This document shows positions 24,514 through 40,880 of a stretch of 64,000 nucleotides of DNA, in pieces. The stretch's first letter is position 1; every line of letters starts with the position of its first letter. Source of the DNA: Rhodamnia argentea (lineage: Eukaryota; Streptophyta; Magnoliopsida; Myrtales; Myrtaceae); contig NC_063151.1 in NCBI RefSeq assembly GCF_020921035.1, forward strand, positions 32,494,934 to 32,558,933, in the 5' to 3' direction. Both the position numbers and the translations under genes were made by a program. Under the pieces are notes generated by a model. The model saw only the letters and a program-made list of their open reading frames with translations. It was not told where the DNA came from and did no database searches.

Positions 24514-25253
24514 TTTTATGACAAGGAAAGAAAGTGGATTCTATTATTGATCAAGAGCATTTAACAAAGGAAAAAGATTAACAGTGACATAACCTTTATC
24601 GCTTTCGGAGCAAAACGTGGAGGACAAGCAGCTAACGAAGCACGAATCGATGCTCTTGCCGACATCACCCTTTATATTTTACACGAGGGCTTGGCTCCAA
24701 CTACCAAATCCCATGGAGCCACCCAACCGTTAATACTTGGTTGGAAGAAATTCACTATCCTTAATCTTCATCACGCTTCGTCGTTGCTGCGCTCGCGTTA
24801 TCGATCTAATCATGTCCGCACCAAACGAATGTGCATCATTCGTTGCTAGTTCATGTCCAAAGTCTAGGAACGATCGTGAACACGAAACGTGCGATTGAAG
24901 TTACCGTCGCGATAGAACCATCTTTAGATTCTGTTAGCGATGCCCAATGCCGAATCATTCTTGCCGCCTTCGAAATGAAACGTCCTTTCAACTTTGTAAC
25001 GTGTGGATCAGAGTTGAGATATTGCGAGATTTTTTAGGAAGACTTTTTGGGTTGTGGCAACAAGTGTCGGATATAACTGGGGTATAGGCTGGGATCTTAA
25101 AGGCTCTCCCCAAAATCTGATTTTCATCATCAACGCACGAGCAATTTGACTCGGGCTCCACGGTTTCTTAACCGTCCAATCTCGTACACGTTGCCTCCCA
25201 CGTTGTCGGAGGAGATTGGATTGGGCTCCCCAAAACGAGGGCCCCGACGTCAC

Positions 25254-25260
25254 TATATAA
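25254..25260 (+). promoter_or_regulatory. TATA box of ASR copy 2
   Basis: TATATAA in cactatataagtgg about 135 bp before the ATG, in the same position as the TATA box of ASR copy 1. The stretch just upstream has ACGT-core words (ccgacgtcac) of the kind bZIP factors bind. Confidence 0.6.
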
Positions 25261-25389
25261 GTGGATTCGTCCCCACTTGGCCCCTCCATCGCATTCAACG
25301 AATTAGTAATCGGAAGTTCCCAACTTGTCTTCACTTTCTCTTTGGGTTGGATTGAATTGTCGCGTTTCGCCAACAGATTACCCACCACC

Positions 25390-26311
25390 ATGGCCGAGGG
25401 GAAGCAGCACCACCACCTCTTCCACCGCAAGAACGACGACGAGGACGCTGCCTACTCCGAGACGGCCCCCAACTACGGTAGTGGTGTCACCGGGGGCGGC
25501 TACAATGAGACAGGCGGCACCTACGGTAGCGGTGGTGGGGGCGGCTACAACGACACGGCCGGCACCTACGGTAGTGGCAGGGGCAGCTACAACGACACGG
25601 GGGGTAACTACGGTAGCGGCGGGGGTGGCTACAACGAGACTGGCGGCACCTATGGTAGAGGCGGCAGGGGCGACAACTACGGGAGTAGTGGCGGGGGCGG
25701 CTACAACGAGATGGGCGGCAACTACGGTAGTAGTGGCGGGGGCGGCTACAACAAGACGGCCGGCACCTATGGTAGTAGCGGCGGGGGCGGCTACAAAGAG
25801 ACGGCCCCCACCTACGGTAGCGGGGGCGGCTACAATGAGGCCAACCAGGTGACCGGGATGGGTTCGGACCTGGGGGGCACCGATTACCGGAAGGAGGAGA
25901 AGCACCACAAGCACCTCGAGGAGCTCGGCGAACTCGGCGCCACGGCTGCCGGCGCTTACGCCCTGGTAACATTCCCCCCACCTATTTTCGTGAGATAATT
26001 CTGGTTATCTCGTAGTGACGAAAAAAACAAGTTGAACGAGTAGTTTGAATATTGTCCTTTAATTATTCTTCTGTTTTTTTTTTTTTGGGCGGCTGCTTTG
26101 GTAATTGGATCTATTACATATCAATCAGCACGAGAAGCACCGGGCGGAGAACGACCCCGACCACGCCCGCAGGCACAGGATGGAGGAGGAAATAGGGGCC
26201 GCGGCGGCCGTCGGAGGGGGCGGCTACGCTTTCCACGAGCATCACGAGAAGAAGGAGACGGAGAGGGAAGAGGAGGAGGCTCATGGAAGGAAGCACCACC
26301 ACCTCTTCTGA
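25390..26311 (+). CDS. ASR protein with expanded Gly/Tyr/Asn repeat
   Basis: Two exons, 25390-25965 and 26129-26311, give 252 residues, nearly twice copy 1. The ends are standard ASR: head [15 protein letters not shown], and the ABA/WDS domain [51 protein letters not shown] and GRKHHHLF. Between them, residues about 21-150 are about eight copies of a 14-18 residue unit close to [15 protein letters not shown]. The frame stays open through all units and the intron is in the family position, so the gene looks functional. Tyr is nearly invariant in the units. Glycine/tyrosine-rich inserts are known from some other plant ASR proteins; the effect is not established. Low-complexity G/Y/N segments can favour condensation, but that is inference here. 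Confidence 0.94.
25452..25838 (+). repeat. Coding minisatellite in ASR copy 2 (about 8 units of 42-72 bp)
   Basis: Units share the words 'ggcggctacaac', 'gagac' or 'gacac', 'acctacggtag' and 'ggcggg'. Unit lengths differ but all are multiples of three. The paralog at 22516 has none of them, so they arose after or during the duplication. Confidence 0.9.
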
Positions 26312-27309
26312 TTCAACGTCAAAATCTTTATATGTCGATCGTCAGTATGATGTGTTCATCATCGGCGTGAAGAGGCTGGTCTGGTCTGTCCTCCTAAGTT
26401 AAAATAATACTTTTTTATTTTTTAATGTTGCATGCACTTTTTCCTTACGAGTGTCGCGAGTTGTGGCACTAACGTATTAATATGTTGTTGTTTGGTCGCT
26501 GGCTCTTATGATCAAGTCAGCTATGTTTTAATGAAATCCATGGAGTTTTCTTTCTCGGGTTTATATCATCTCTCTCTATGTCGGAACTATTTGCGAATTT
26601 GCTTTTCGATTGAGCCGCTGAGTATTGAAAACAATCTTATATCGTCTAATTGCTTGGGCTTTTTACCCTCAGAAAATTGATCCATCCGATAATTTTTCTC
26701 CTCCTACGTTGCCGAAATTCAAGAGAAGTGAGATTTCGAAATTATACGCTAAGAAAACTCTTTTGCAATAAGAGAGAAAAGCTTATAGATCTATATTAAA
26801 TCGGAAGAAAAACGGCTTAAAAAATGGGAGGAAAGCAAGAAAAAAGAATAGAGAGCTAAATCAGTTAACGAAGAGAGGAGAGCAAGGAGAGATTTAGCTC
26901 AAGCTCTCCCTTCTATTAACGTACAAGTCCAGTTTCAAAGGAGATTGGAGGAGTTTCGTGACATTAATGGTAATTTATAGTAATCTTCCCGATAAAATTC
27001 AAGATATAATAAAAGTTATTCTATCATGTGTTTGGTGCTCGCTCAAGAGAGGATAAAGTCAGACGTAAGAGGAATATATTTTGGATAAAATTATCCCATA
27101 TGAAATGTGGGATAAAGATGAATATGGTTTCCAATATTAATAATGTACGATTCATTTTTCTCGAATAACAAGCTTATTAAATTAATGCAATTTAAATAAT
27201 ATTTGAATTCTACTATAAAAATCCAAAAAAATGAAATCATATTCATATCTCTTTTTAATTTATTCCTATTTCTATCTATATATTCGTACTTCTTTTTATC
27301 TTATGATGT

Positions 27310-27380
27310 GAAATCAATATATATATGTAATGTATATATGCATATATATGTATATGTGTGTATGTATGTATATGTACAAA
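27310..27380. repeat. AT/GTAT microsatellite
   Basis: Compound run of atatat, gtat and gtatgt units; low complexity only. Confidence 0.75.
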
Positions 27381-27806
27381 CATAAACACACATTCGGTAT
27401 TTATATTTACGTATTTTAGTAGGTTAGTTATATTAGTATAGTTTACTATTTACAATTTTTTTTTAGAGAATAATGGAATGGAAGGGGAAGAAAGAAATGA
27501 AATAAAAAAGAGAAGAAAAAATAATAAAAAATAAGCAAATAAAAATAAAGTAGGCAAGATGTGGTGACAAATTCTTATCATCGTCATTTGTGCAATTTTT
27601 AAGTTCATTTACACTTATGTCATTTATACCGAATAATCTACATGATAAGATGTGAAAATATTCGATTTTATTATTACAATTTGCCAAATAGTAGATAGAA
27701 TGTAGAAAAATCTATTGATTTCATATCATATCCCACCTAGTCCTATCATGACTAGAAATCATATGACCAAACACAACATTAGCTTGTGTATTATAATAAA
27801 GGGTAT

Positions 27807-28506
27807 GTGCATTAGAAGTCCTAAAACTTGTCACGAAAGTGCAATTGAGTTTTAAAACTTGTAAATAGTGCAATCAAGTTCCAAAATTTGTTAAATTGGT
27901 GCAATAGAGTCATTCCGTTAACTCCATCCAATTTGACTAATGAAAAATGTTGAAATGACTTTTTTAAATATTTCCTCTCCCTTATGTGATGATTACGTGG
28001 CTAAAACGGCATCTTTATATTGAAACATACAAACTAAAATTAAAAAAAGAAAAAGAAAAAGTAAGAAGTAATAGCTAGGATCGGGCAGCAAGGGGTGAGG
28101 GCAACCCCTCGTTGTTGCCGCCCACCACCGCCAAGAAGAGCAGTGGTGGGGAACTAGTTGGAGGGAGTCGTCGGACCTTGGCCAGGGGCCAGCGGTGATG
28201 GGCGGCGGCGAGGGCTTCCTAGCCACCACCGCACCACTGCTTCTTCTTTTTTATTTATTTAAGTTTCAGCTTATTTCTTAATTAAATTAAAATAAAAAAA
28301 TATATTAAAAATTAGATTTTGATCAAAGCGACTTAGTTTTAGCCATGTAATCGCCACATAGGAGATATAAAATGTTAAAAAAGCCACTTCAATATTTTTT
28401 GTTAGCCAAGTTTTGATGGAGTTAACGGAAGGGCTTGATTGCACCAATTCGATAAGTTTTAGGATCTGATTATACTTGCATGATAATTTTTAGAACTTTC
28501 AGTGAA
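27807..28506. mobile_element. Non-autonomous inverted-repeat DNA transposon, copy B
   Basis: Left end gtgcattagaagtcctaaaa; the right end, read on the other strand, begins gttcactgaaagttctaaaa. The inverted match goes on for about 150 bp: the left arm has 'ttaaattggtgcaat', 'cattccgttaactccat' and 'ccaatttgactaatg'; the right arm has the inverse of each. Inside are the 'ggctaaaacggc' and 'agccatgtaatcgcc' landmarks and a GC-rich centre at about 28080-28230. Same family as the copies at about 6085 and 45870. No transposase encoded. Confidence 0.75.
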
Positions 28507-28612
28507 CATATCTCATATAAAAATGGGTAAGTGGAGTGAGGATACTATCATTGCGACCAGAAGTTGTGTGAAGAATTTTAAGTATATTATATATCAGGTC
28601 TTTTTCACAAGT

Positions 28613-28702
28613 CCGACCTTAGCTCAGTTGGTAGAGCGGAGGACTGTAGTGGTTACTCGCAGAATGATCCTTAGGTCGCTGGTTCGAATCCGGCAGGTCG
28701 GA
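28613..28702 (+). tRNA. tRNA-Tyr (anticodon GUA) with 17-nt intron
   Basis: The acceptor stem ccgacct pairs with aggtcgg, and the discriminator A is at 28702. A-box-like tagctcagttgg and B-box-like ggttcgaatcc are present. The anticodon GTA is at 28646-28648. The intron is 28650-28666, directly after the base 3' of the anticodon, as in all plant nuclear tRNA-Tyr genes. Removing it leaves a normal 73-nt tRNA. It decodes UAU/UAC. Intron removal is needed and is also used for anticodon pseudouridine formation in this tRNA (family knowledge). Confidence 0.97.
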
Positions 28703-28714
28703 TTTCTTCTCCTA

Positions 28715-28721
28715 TTTTTTT
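28715..28721 (+). terminator. RNA polymerase III terminator of tRNA-Tyr
   Basis: A run of seven T lies 12 bp after the tRNA end, the expected Pol III stop. Confidence 0.8.
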
Positions 28722-33352
<4,631 letters not shown>

Positions 33353-35259
33353 TGAAGCAAATAATTAAGTCCGACTATCCTGGTCACGGATCGCTTGGAG
33401 AGGGCTTCTGGTTGTCTCTTATGATATGGAATCCTTTTTCCGACATCGATTTCCAATCTATGAAATTTTGTTTTAGTGTGTGGTATTTTTGTTCTACATA
33501 TTGTAGTTTCCTGATTTGGATAGAGATAAGGATGGTTCGTTTGAGAAAATCATTTTTGGCCATTTTTACTATGTATTTAAAAGAGTAGGCTGACTTACGG
33601 CAATTTCACTGGGGATGTGAGCTGACCTATTTTCGTCAGACTTAGCTACTGCTGCATGGTGATTGCCTCTGCTTTCTTTGAATTACATTGAGAAAATTTG
33701 GGTCCTAGAGATGGTTCTTAAAACTACAGCTGTGCGTATTAACATGTCGACTTCTCTCGTACTTGATCTGAAAAGGTTCGGGAATCTATTTTGGGAGAAG
33801 CCCGTATTGAGTTTGGGACGCCGTTCAATTTGTAGCTAGAACCATAATTAAGTTCGAGTGGGGACATGGTGATCATCTCCCGAATCTAGTTGTTTTGCGA
33901 AAAATATGTAATTTGAAAAATGATTTTTTTTAAAAGGATCATCTCAATAAAAAAGTAATTTTGTTATTGGTCATATATGATGTATAAATATTTTCGTAAG
34001 CGATTAAAATATTTTTTGCTTATTCAATTTATAAATGATACATTCGATCTCTTTCAAAGAAATATTTTTCCTGAGCCTAAATGAAAAAAAGCATACCTAT
34101 TAATAACTTCAATTCGTTATTGAGGTAATCTTGTAAGCAAATCCGTCACTTTGCATTGCATGACGTTGATGCTTCAAACTTTTTTGCTCGTCTTGGTAAT
34201 ATCCCAAACTTTTGCCAGTAACTAATAAAGGCCTTCCTGTTAGGCTTCAGCTCATAATATATGTTAAAAATCAAAAGTGGCGACATTTGTGGACGATGTC
34301 GGACAAATGATCTGACGTGGCAATGAACGAATGGTGCCACGTGAGACTTTTTACGATCATATGAATTCAAGTCTAATATAAGATATTTCTTTGTAATTTG
34401 TGTTGCATAGAAATGAGTCAAAATCAATTAAATGAGTCGATTTGAATCGGATCATTTTCGATTCGACTTAAATCCGACTCGACTTATCCTTTTGATAGGT
34501 TTAACGCACGCACGGCACGCATAGCGCGTGCGCGATTTCTTTTTTTGGTGATAAGAAATGTGAGTGCCTAATTTGCCAGTGAATGGACATAATAGTGGAA
34601 TGATGATTTGGGAATGTACATAATTATCGTAAACAAAAGACGGTAGAGCTTGGCATAATCTATCTAGGGCAAGAAGAAGACAAAATTTCAGGCTTTTCAG
34701 GTCCATCGTATCGTCCAGCTCCCAACTCCAGAACATCGGGCCCTCGTTCCGTTTCGCTCCTCCTCCTGCTCCATTCATAACGACGATGAACATCCCAAAC
34801 AGTCGATCCATTCACTCTCGACTCTGACTCTGTTCACCCCTCTCTCTCTCTCTCTCTCTCTCAGAGGCAAGTCCTCTTCTTGTTCTCGACGGCTCTCGAT
34901 TCAGCTTTGCATTTCATTGCGATATTTCTACGGTGGGTTTGTTGTTAAAGACTAGAATTCGCGAGCGAAAAGTATAAAGGTGAAATTTTTGGGATCTTTC
35001 CGACCTGAACAGAGCTTTCAGTTTCCTTACCAAAAAAAAAAAAAAAAAACAGAGCTTTCAATTTACTGTGCGCGTTTTTGGTTGTGTATGCTTTTGTCAA
35101 TGCGGTTTTTCATGGTCGTTCGAGTTAGGCATGTGATACGAAAATGTGAAGCGTTGGCTGTTACTTTCGAATGAAAGAGTGTTTGTTGAGGATATTAAGT
35201 ATGATGCTGGAGGATTGCGTGGTTCTGCTCATCATGGTGTTCTTCCAGGTTTGCTGAAA
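33353..35259. other. Intergenic region and PTB3 promoter/leader
   Basis: The left part is the RPL3 3' UTR. About 33890-34480 is AT-rich with no recognised gene. A CT tract lies at about 34840-34862, close to the likely PTB3 transcription start. A leader intron that ends at the ttcttccag near 35249, just before the PTB3 ATG, is plausible but not certain. A 17-20 base A run is at about 35032-35050. Confidence 0.45.
34840..34862. repeat. (CT)n tract upstream of PTB3
   Basis: About eleven CT units in the probable 5' leader. Confidence 0.75.
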
Positions 35260-38200
35260 ATGACTGAGCCATCCAAGGTGATTCACGTCCGCAACGTTGG
35301 GCATGAAATTTCAGAGGTACATGTTCTCTTGCAGCTTCTGCTCCTAAGTAAATTCTTTTGGGCGTACAAACGAATAAGTCCACAGTTGAAGAAAGATGAC
35401 TGAATATGGCATTTCTGTGATAATTTTCAAAGGAGGGAAGGAGTTACTTTCTGGGCTCGCAACTTAAGGTTGAGATAGCTTTTACCTTCTGTACCATGCT
35501 GGTGCGGAAAAACACATAGTTTAGGGTAAATTTTCCGGACAATCCTTGTACTTTGGATGTTTTATCCAATGATCTGTACTTTCAAATTGTGCAAACTACG
35601 GGTTTTACGATTTATTTTTAAGGTTTAATTAACACAATTATAAAGGAATGCAATAATGGCACATGGCGATCTGCAATTTGGAAGGGAACACATTTTCTTT
35701 CCCTTTCTTGTTCTCTTTGTAGCTGTGTTTTATTTGTAAGCTACCCAGGAGCTAATGCTTCCATAGCAGGATCATTTTTCCCTAAAACAAGTTGTCAGAG
35801 CCATACTTCTTATCGACACTCTTTTTCTATGGTAATTTCAGAATATCATTTTAATCAAACAGTTAGTAAGCTCGGGTAGGCTGTTGGATCGTTTCTTAGG
35901 AAATGACAATCCATGATCCTGTATTGGGATTCCGTTGACCTAAGATGTACAGCATCGATGATGGTCCGTTTCCAGACCCCACTCCCCCGCGGAAAAAGAC
36001 AGAGGATTATTAAATTTCTGCAATAAATGCCAGAGTTACCTAATAATTGGTTGATTTGTGTGTAGAATGATCTGCTTCAACTATTTCAGCCATTTGGAGT
36101 CATCACGAAGCTTGTAATGCTCCGTGCAAAGAATCAGGTCTGTCTTCTGCTGTTAGATATCTCTTATGGTTTATTTTCTATGTTAGATTCAGATGGGAGA
36201 TTTGTGATTGTTGTTAAAACGTGTTGTTGTGCAGGCTCTTCTCCAAATGCAAGATATACCTTCTGCAATTAATGCCTTGCAGTTCTACACAAATGTTCAG
36301 CCAAGTATTAGGTAAAAGGCTTGTGGATATCTTTTCTGTGAGCAGTAGTTATCTTGGCTTTATCTTAATACTATCATGATAAGGAACAATTGGTGGCTTG
36401 GCAAATGCCATTGTGATCTTCAAGTACTGTGACAAGAATTAATAGGCAGAAGACTTTGGACATCAGACTGCTTTTTTTTAGGAGTGTTTTGAATTATTTC
36501 AATCTTCATTCCTCTTAATATAGGGGTAGGAATGTATATGTCCAATTCTCATCACATCAAGAGCTTACCACAGTGGATCAGAATGCTCAAGGGAGAGGAG
36601 ATGAGGTTAGTAGTCTATTTTTGATTTGTCGATGTGTCAGATTGTTGATTATTCCTGGCAATTTACCAACAAAATGAAGGAAATTTTGCAAGTTTCTGTG
36701 GGTAATGGACGATGGCTGTTCAGCTGAGCTCAGTTGGTCAGGACAAGTCATGAGCTTTCCTGTATTAGTTAGTAGAGAAGCCGAAAAGTGAAGCATGGCT
36801 TATTGTTTCGAGTATATTTACCAGTGTAATCTACAATATACAGCAATTGATGCCTGTGTTATAACTTTGAATTGAAACCATATAAGGTCATTTGGAAGTC
36901 CGCTAGTGGACTAACATAATTGCTAGTCAACTTGTGGTTTTGGCTCGGAGGCTGGCTGTCTTTTCAATTTTTCTTAGAGAAGGATGTGGTTAGTGGAAGT
37001 GATTTTATACAGTTGTTACAAAGATAAGTTCTTTATTCATTGTTTATCAATACTTGAGTGCAAGAATTACACACAAACATACACACCTCACAATGAAAAT
37101 AATTCTAGTGGTAATTCATTCTCAAATGTTGTTGCAGCTACATCTTTTCCAGCTTTTGCAGGCAACTGATATGTCTTCTAAGTTTGTTTTTATACTTTGA
37201 CAATGGTTGTGCTTTCAACCTTTGTACCTTTTTGTGCTTTGACCTTTTCTCATCAGTGGTTTCTCAAATTTGTTGGAACTCAAATGCCTGAAATCAAATT
37301 ATATGAGTTGGAAGCTACTTCAACCGAGTGAGATTGGACAATGCAGTGTCGTGATACTTGACTTTGGCTTTTTACTTGAGTTTATGCCTATTGCATTTTT
37401 ACCCAATAAAGTTGCAGTTCTTTTCCGCTCAAGCTTTGAAAGTAAATTCTGTCCATAAAGAAGAGGGAATAGAGAATAGGAAGATGCTATCATAAATGCT
37501 TTGATTTTCATTGCGTTTGCATTTATATGTATTCGCCAACGTTTTTCCCCAAAAGTTTAACCCATGAGGAGATCACTAATGTTCTTTTTACACTCCCTCG
37601 GTGTATGCTGGTCCTTATATGCGAAACACTGGATGTGGATTTGACCACATCGATGAGATATTAGGAACTGGAAAATAGTAACAGGAGAACCGTGAGGATA
37701 ACAATTGGAGGGGGTGTCAGGATTGAACTCTTGATATCATTACACGTTGATAAGTAGTTAGGAAATGGGTCATTTGTGTGTCTAGCATATTTCTTAACAT
37801 GAAAATAATCTCCTGTCAGATATATCGATCATATTGTGTAACTACAAGTACCTGTCTGTTCCTATTTGTCATACTGCTTCTCTTCTTATGCTGACGTTTT
37901 CCTAACTGTTTTTGGTGTATTCAGCCCAATCGGATTCTACTGGTTACCATTCACCACATGCTGTATCCTATAACAGTAGAGGTGCTGCATCAAGTGTTTT
38001 CTCCTTATGGATTTGTGGAGAAGATTGTGACTTTTCAAAAATCAGCCGGTCAGCCCACTCCCCTCCTCCAACTGCCCCACTTGCCCTCTCTCTTTCTCTC
38101 TTTCACATGCTTGCACGCGTCTGCACATGTGTGTGGCGTCTGCACAGCGCGTGCATGCACTACACATGTGCAGATGTGCCTACGCACACACCTGGGCTCC

Positions 38201-40880
38201 TCCTCCCACCTGATGCTTATATGTGGGCTCTCCCCTTCCCCGGACCCTGTGTAAACGCGGAAGCTTTGTGCACCGGGCTGCCCATAAGGTGTTGAGTATT
38301 GGTGTCGCTGTGTTTCCTAATTCTCTACGCAAAAATTATTTGGCATCTATATCCTAAGCTCTGTGCTCCAAAGAGCTCGAGAGTAGTTCAAGTCATGCAG
38401 TGACATCAAACATAATGGTACAATGTTTTTTACAAAAATCTTGTTTAGCCTAACTTTTGTCTGTTCCTCTGTTTTGACTAATTAGGATTTCAAGCTCTTA
38501 TTCAATACCAATCACGCCAGAGTGCAATTTCAGCAAGAACTTCTCTTCAGGTGCTGATTGAATTTCTTTAGTTAGCAGAGTATTATGTTGAACATCATCA
38601 ATAGGTCATGTCTTCTAATTGGATACGGATGCTTTTTATCCTTTTAGGGACGTAATATCTATGATGGTTGCTGTCAGCTGGACATTCAGTTTTCAAAGTA
38701 TGTATGAATGCCTATCCAACTTTTTTCTTTTCATGCTTCTGCATCTATTGGCCTATCCATTATTATTATTGTTGTCTCCAATCTGGTGTTGCAATTCATC
38801 ACATCTCCTTTTCGTGATTCAGCCTTGATGAGCTACAAGTGAACTACAATAATGAGCGGTCAAGGTAAGTCTATAGCTTTTGGATGGAATTTTCATGTTT
38901 TAGGTGGCATTGTACTGTTGATGAACATATTCTCATACTGTCTGTCTGCAGGGATTTTACAAACCCGAATTTGCCTTCTGAACAGAAAGGTAGATCATCA
39001 CAGGTATGCTACCTTGTTTCTCTTCTGGCTTTACCAGTTGCAGCCTGAGGTTTTGTTTTGTTTACTCGTTTACTCTTCCATATCAAATGCTCTTGTTTGT
39101 CATGTTTATAGCCTGGGTATGGGGATGCTGGAAGCATGTATGCCCTCCAAGCTGGTGGAGCACGGGCAGGTATTTTCTTGCGAGCAATAAGGCTTAGCCT
39201 TTATGCTTCATGTGTTGGTTTTTTTCCATAACATCCTGTTCTTTGTCTACATTTTCTTTAATGGTGACTCTATTACTCTTGCTATGAACTATATCTGTAC
39301 CATTTGTTTGTTATACTAAATCATTACATATCACATACTTTGTTTCTGGCAATAAGTTGCTCTTGTAGTTTCTTTGCTCCCTTTGCCATTTTTGCTGACT
39401 TATTCTTTCTCTGTCTTTTATTGGTGTTCCAGTTGCATTTCCTCAGGTGAGTCATTGGTCCTATTGCTTTCTTATTGCTGAGATATTTTTTATAATGTTT
39501 AATACTCTCTTAGTCTTTGCTAGTCTTTGGATTATTCCTTCTGTGGTTATATTTCCCTTGCTAATCAATTTTTCTTTTATTCAATTTTCTTGTAGATGGG
39601 TAATTCTGCTGCAATAGCAGCTGCCTTTGGAGGAGGTTTGCCTCCTGGAATAAGTGGAACTAATGACAGGTGTACCGTTCTTGTCTCTAATTTAAATCCT
39701 GATGTAAGTATTGCAAATACATTGTTGTTGGTTCATACTTTGATGGACTTTTTGATGGTTGTTGGTTCATAATTTGATGGACTTTTTGATTATTTGTACT
39801 TGACTACATATTGCCTTTCAGAAAATAGATGAGGATAAGCTTTTCAATTTGTTCTCTCTATATGGAAACATTTTGAGGATCAAGCTCCTGCGGAATAAAC
39901 CAGACCATGCACTTGTTGAGATGGGCGATGGATTTCAGGCTGAGTTGGCTGTACACTTTTTGAAGGTACCAGTGACAAACTTATCAAAATTTGAATGTTG
40001 CCGTGTGTATGTGAGAAGAAGATGGTTTCTCTTTGTGCTATGCTCCGTTATAATTCAAAGCATTCATGTTTGTATCATGTTTCATATCATAGTATATGAT
40101 GGAATGTCAGTCCTTAAAACTTTTCGAGGGAAGATCTAGTTTGTACTTGAAAAAATTCTCAACTATTGAAGACGGAAACAATGTAAGCATTTTTGGAATA
40201 GTCATCGAGTTACATCCCATCGACTTTTCTTTCACTGGGTTTCAATAACGTATCACCTGTTAGACTTGGAAAGCATTTACGAATATCTGGAAAGAATGCA
40301 TCACTCTTTTACGTGGCATCTAGAATTGCTCATTATGTTATTCAAGCAGCAGTTAATAGGAGTCGATGCAGATTAGCTTGCCAATTGCTCTGAGCAATAC
40401 TTGTTGAATTATTTGCATCATTTGGCATCAAGTGTAGCATGCATGTTCTCTGTTTGTGGTAACTACAGCTTTCCAATTTTGAGATTATAGGGAGCTGCGC
40501 TTTTTGGGAAGCGGTTGGAGGTCAACTTCTCCAAGCATCCAAGCATAACTCAAGGCGCTGACACGCATGACTACATGAACTCAAATCTTAACCGCTTCAA
40601 CCGTAATGCTGCAAAGAACTACCGCTACTGTTGCTCACCAACCAAGATGATCCATCTCTCTAGTCTCCCTCAGGATGCGACAGAGGAGGAGATAGCAAAA
40701 CATCTGGAGGAACATGGCCCTATCGTAAACACAAAGGTTTTCGAGATGAACGGCAAAAAGCAGGCCCTGGTTCTCTTCGAGAACGAGGAACAAGCCACTG
40801 AAGCCCTAGTGTGTAAGCACGCTAGCTCTTTGGCTGGGTCGGTAATCCGGATTTCTTTCTCCCAGTTGCAGGAGATTTAG
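35260..40880 (+). CDS. PTB3: Polypyrimidine tract-binding protein homolog 3
   Basis: Fourteen coding exons: 35260-35316, 36066-36137, 36235-36311, 36524-36605, 37925-38048, 38486-38550, 38648-38697, 38823-38864, 38952-39003, 39112-39169, 39433-39446, 39596-39703, 39822-39965 and 40491-40880. They join to 444 residues. It starts MTEPSKVIHVRNVGHEISEN and has four RNA-recognition motifs: RRM1 (VIHVRNVG, residues about 6-80), RRM2 (ILLVTIHHMLYPITVEVL, about 98-170), RRM3 (CTVLVSNLNPDKIDEDKLF, about 255-325) and RRM4 (MIHLSSLPQDATEEEI, about 362-444). PTB proteins bind CU-rich RNA and control alternative splicing; Arabidopsis PTB3 (At1g43190) is the non-autoregulated, PTBP-like branch. Exon 11 is a 14-nt microexon (encodes most of VAFPQ). 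The linker encoded by exon 10 is longer than I recall for Arabidopsis. The upstream intron at 36606-37924 is the longest. Confidence 0.97.

Larger units (their letters stand above)
24514..27130 (+). repeat. Tandem segmental duplication, unit 2 (ASR copy 2)
   Basis: Second copy of the block described at 21745-23900. It is longer, mostly because exon 1 of its ASR gene gained about 360 bp of repeats. The promoter and 3' flank keep many identical words with unit 1 but have clearly diverged by substitutions and small indels, so the duplication is not very recent. Confidence 0.85.
26312..28612. other. Intergenic AT-rich region between ASR copy 2 and tRNA-Tyr
   Basis: It contains the ASR 3' UTR and the end of duplication unit 2, an AT/GT microsatellite at about 27310-27380, an AG/A-rich low-complexity stretch at about 27470-27545, and MITE copy B (27807-28506). 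No protein-coding exon supported. Confidence 0.5.

Noticed and set aside
25325-25914. Long open frames in other frames and on the minus strand over ASR copy 2 (175 and 178 residues)
   Set aside because: They only reflect the GC-rich tandem repeat. The plus frame starting at 25390 matches a full ASR protein with a proper intron.
37912-38295. 127- and 98-residue frames over PTB3 exon 5
   Set aside because: They run through the exon 5 donor into intron sequence rich in CT and CAC words; the PTB3 exon model explains the conserved part.
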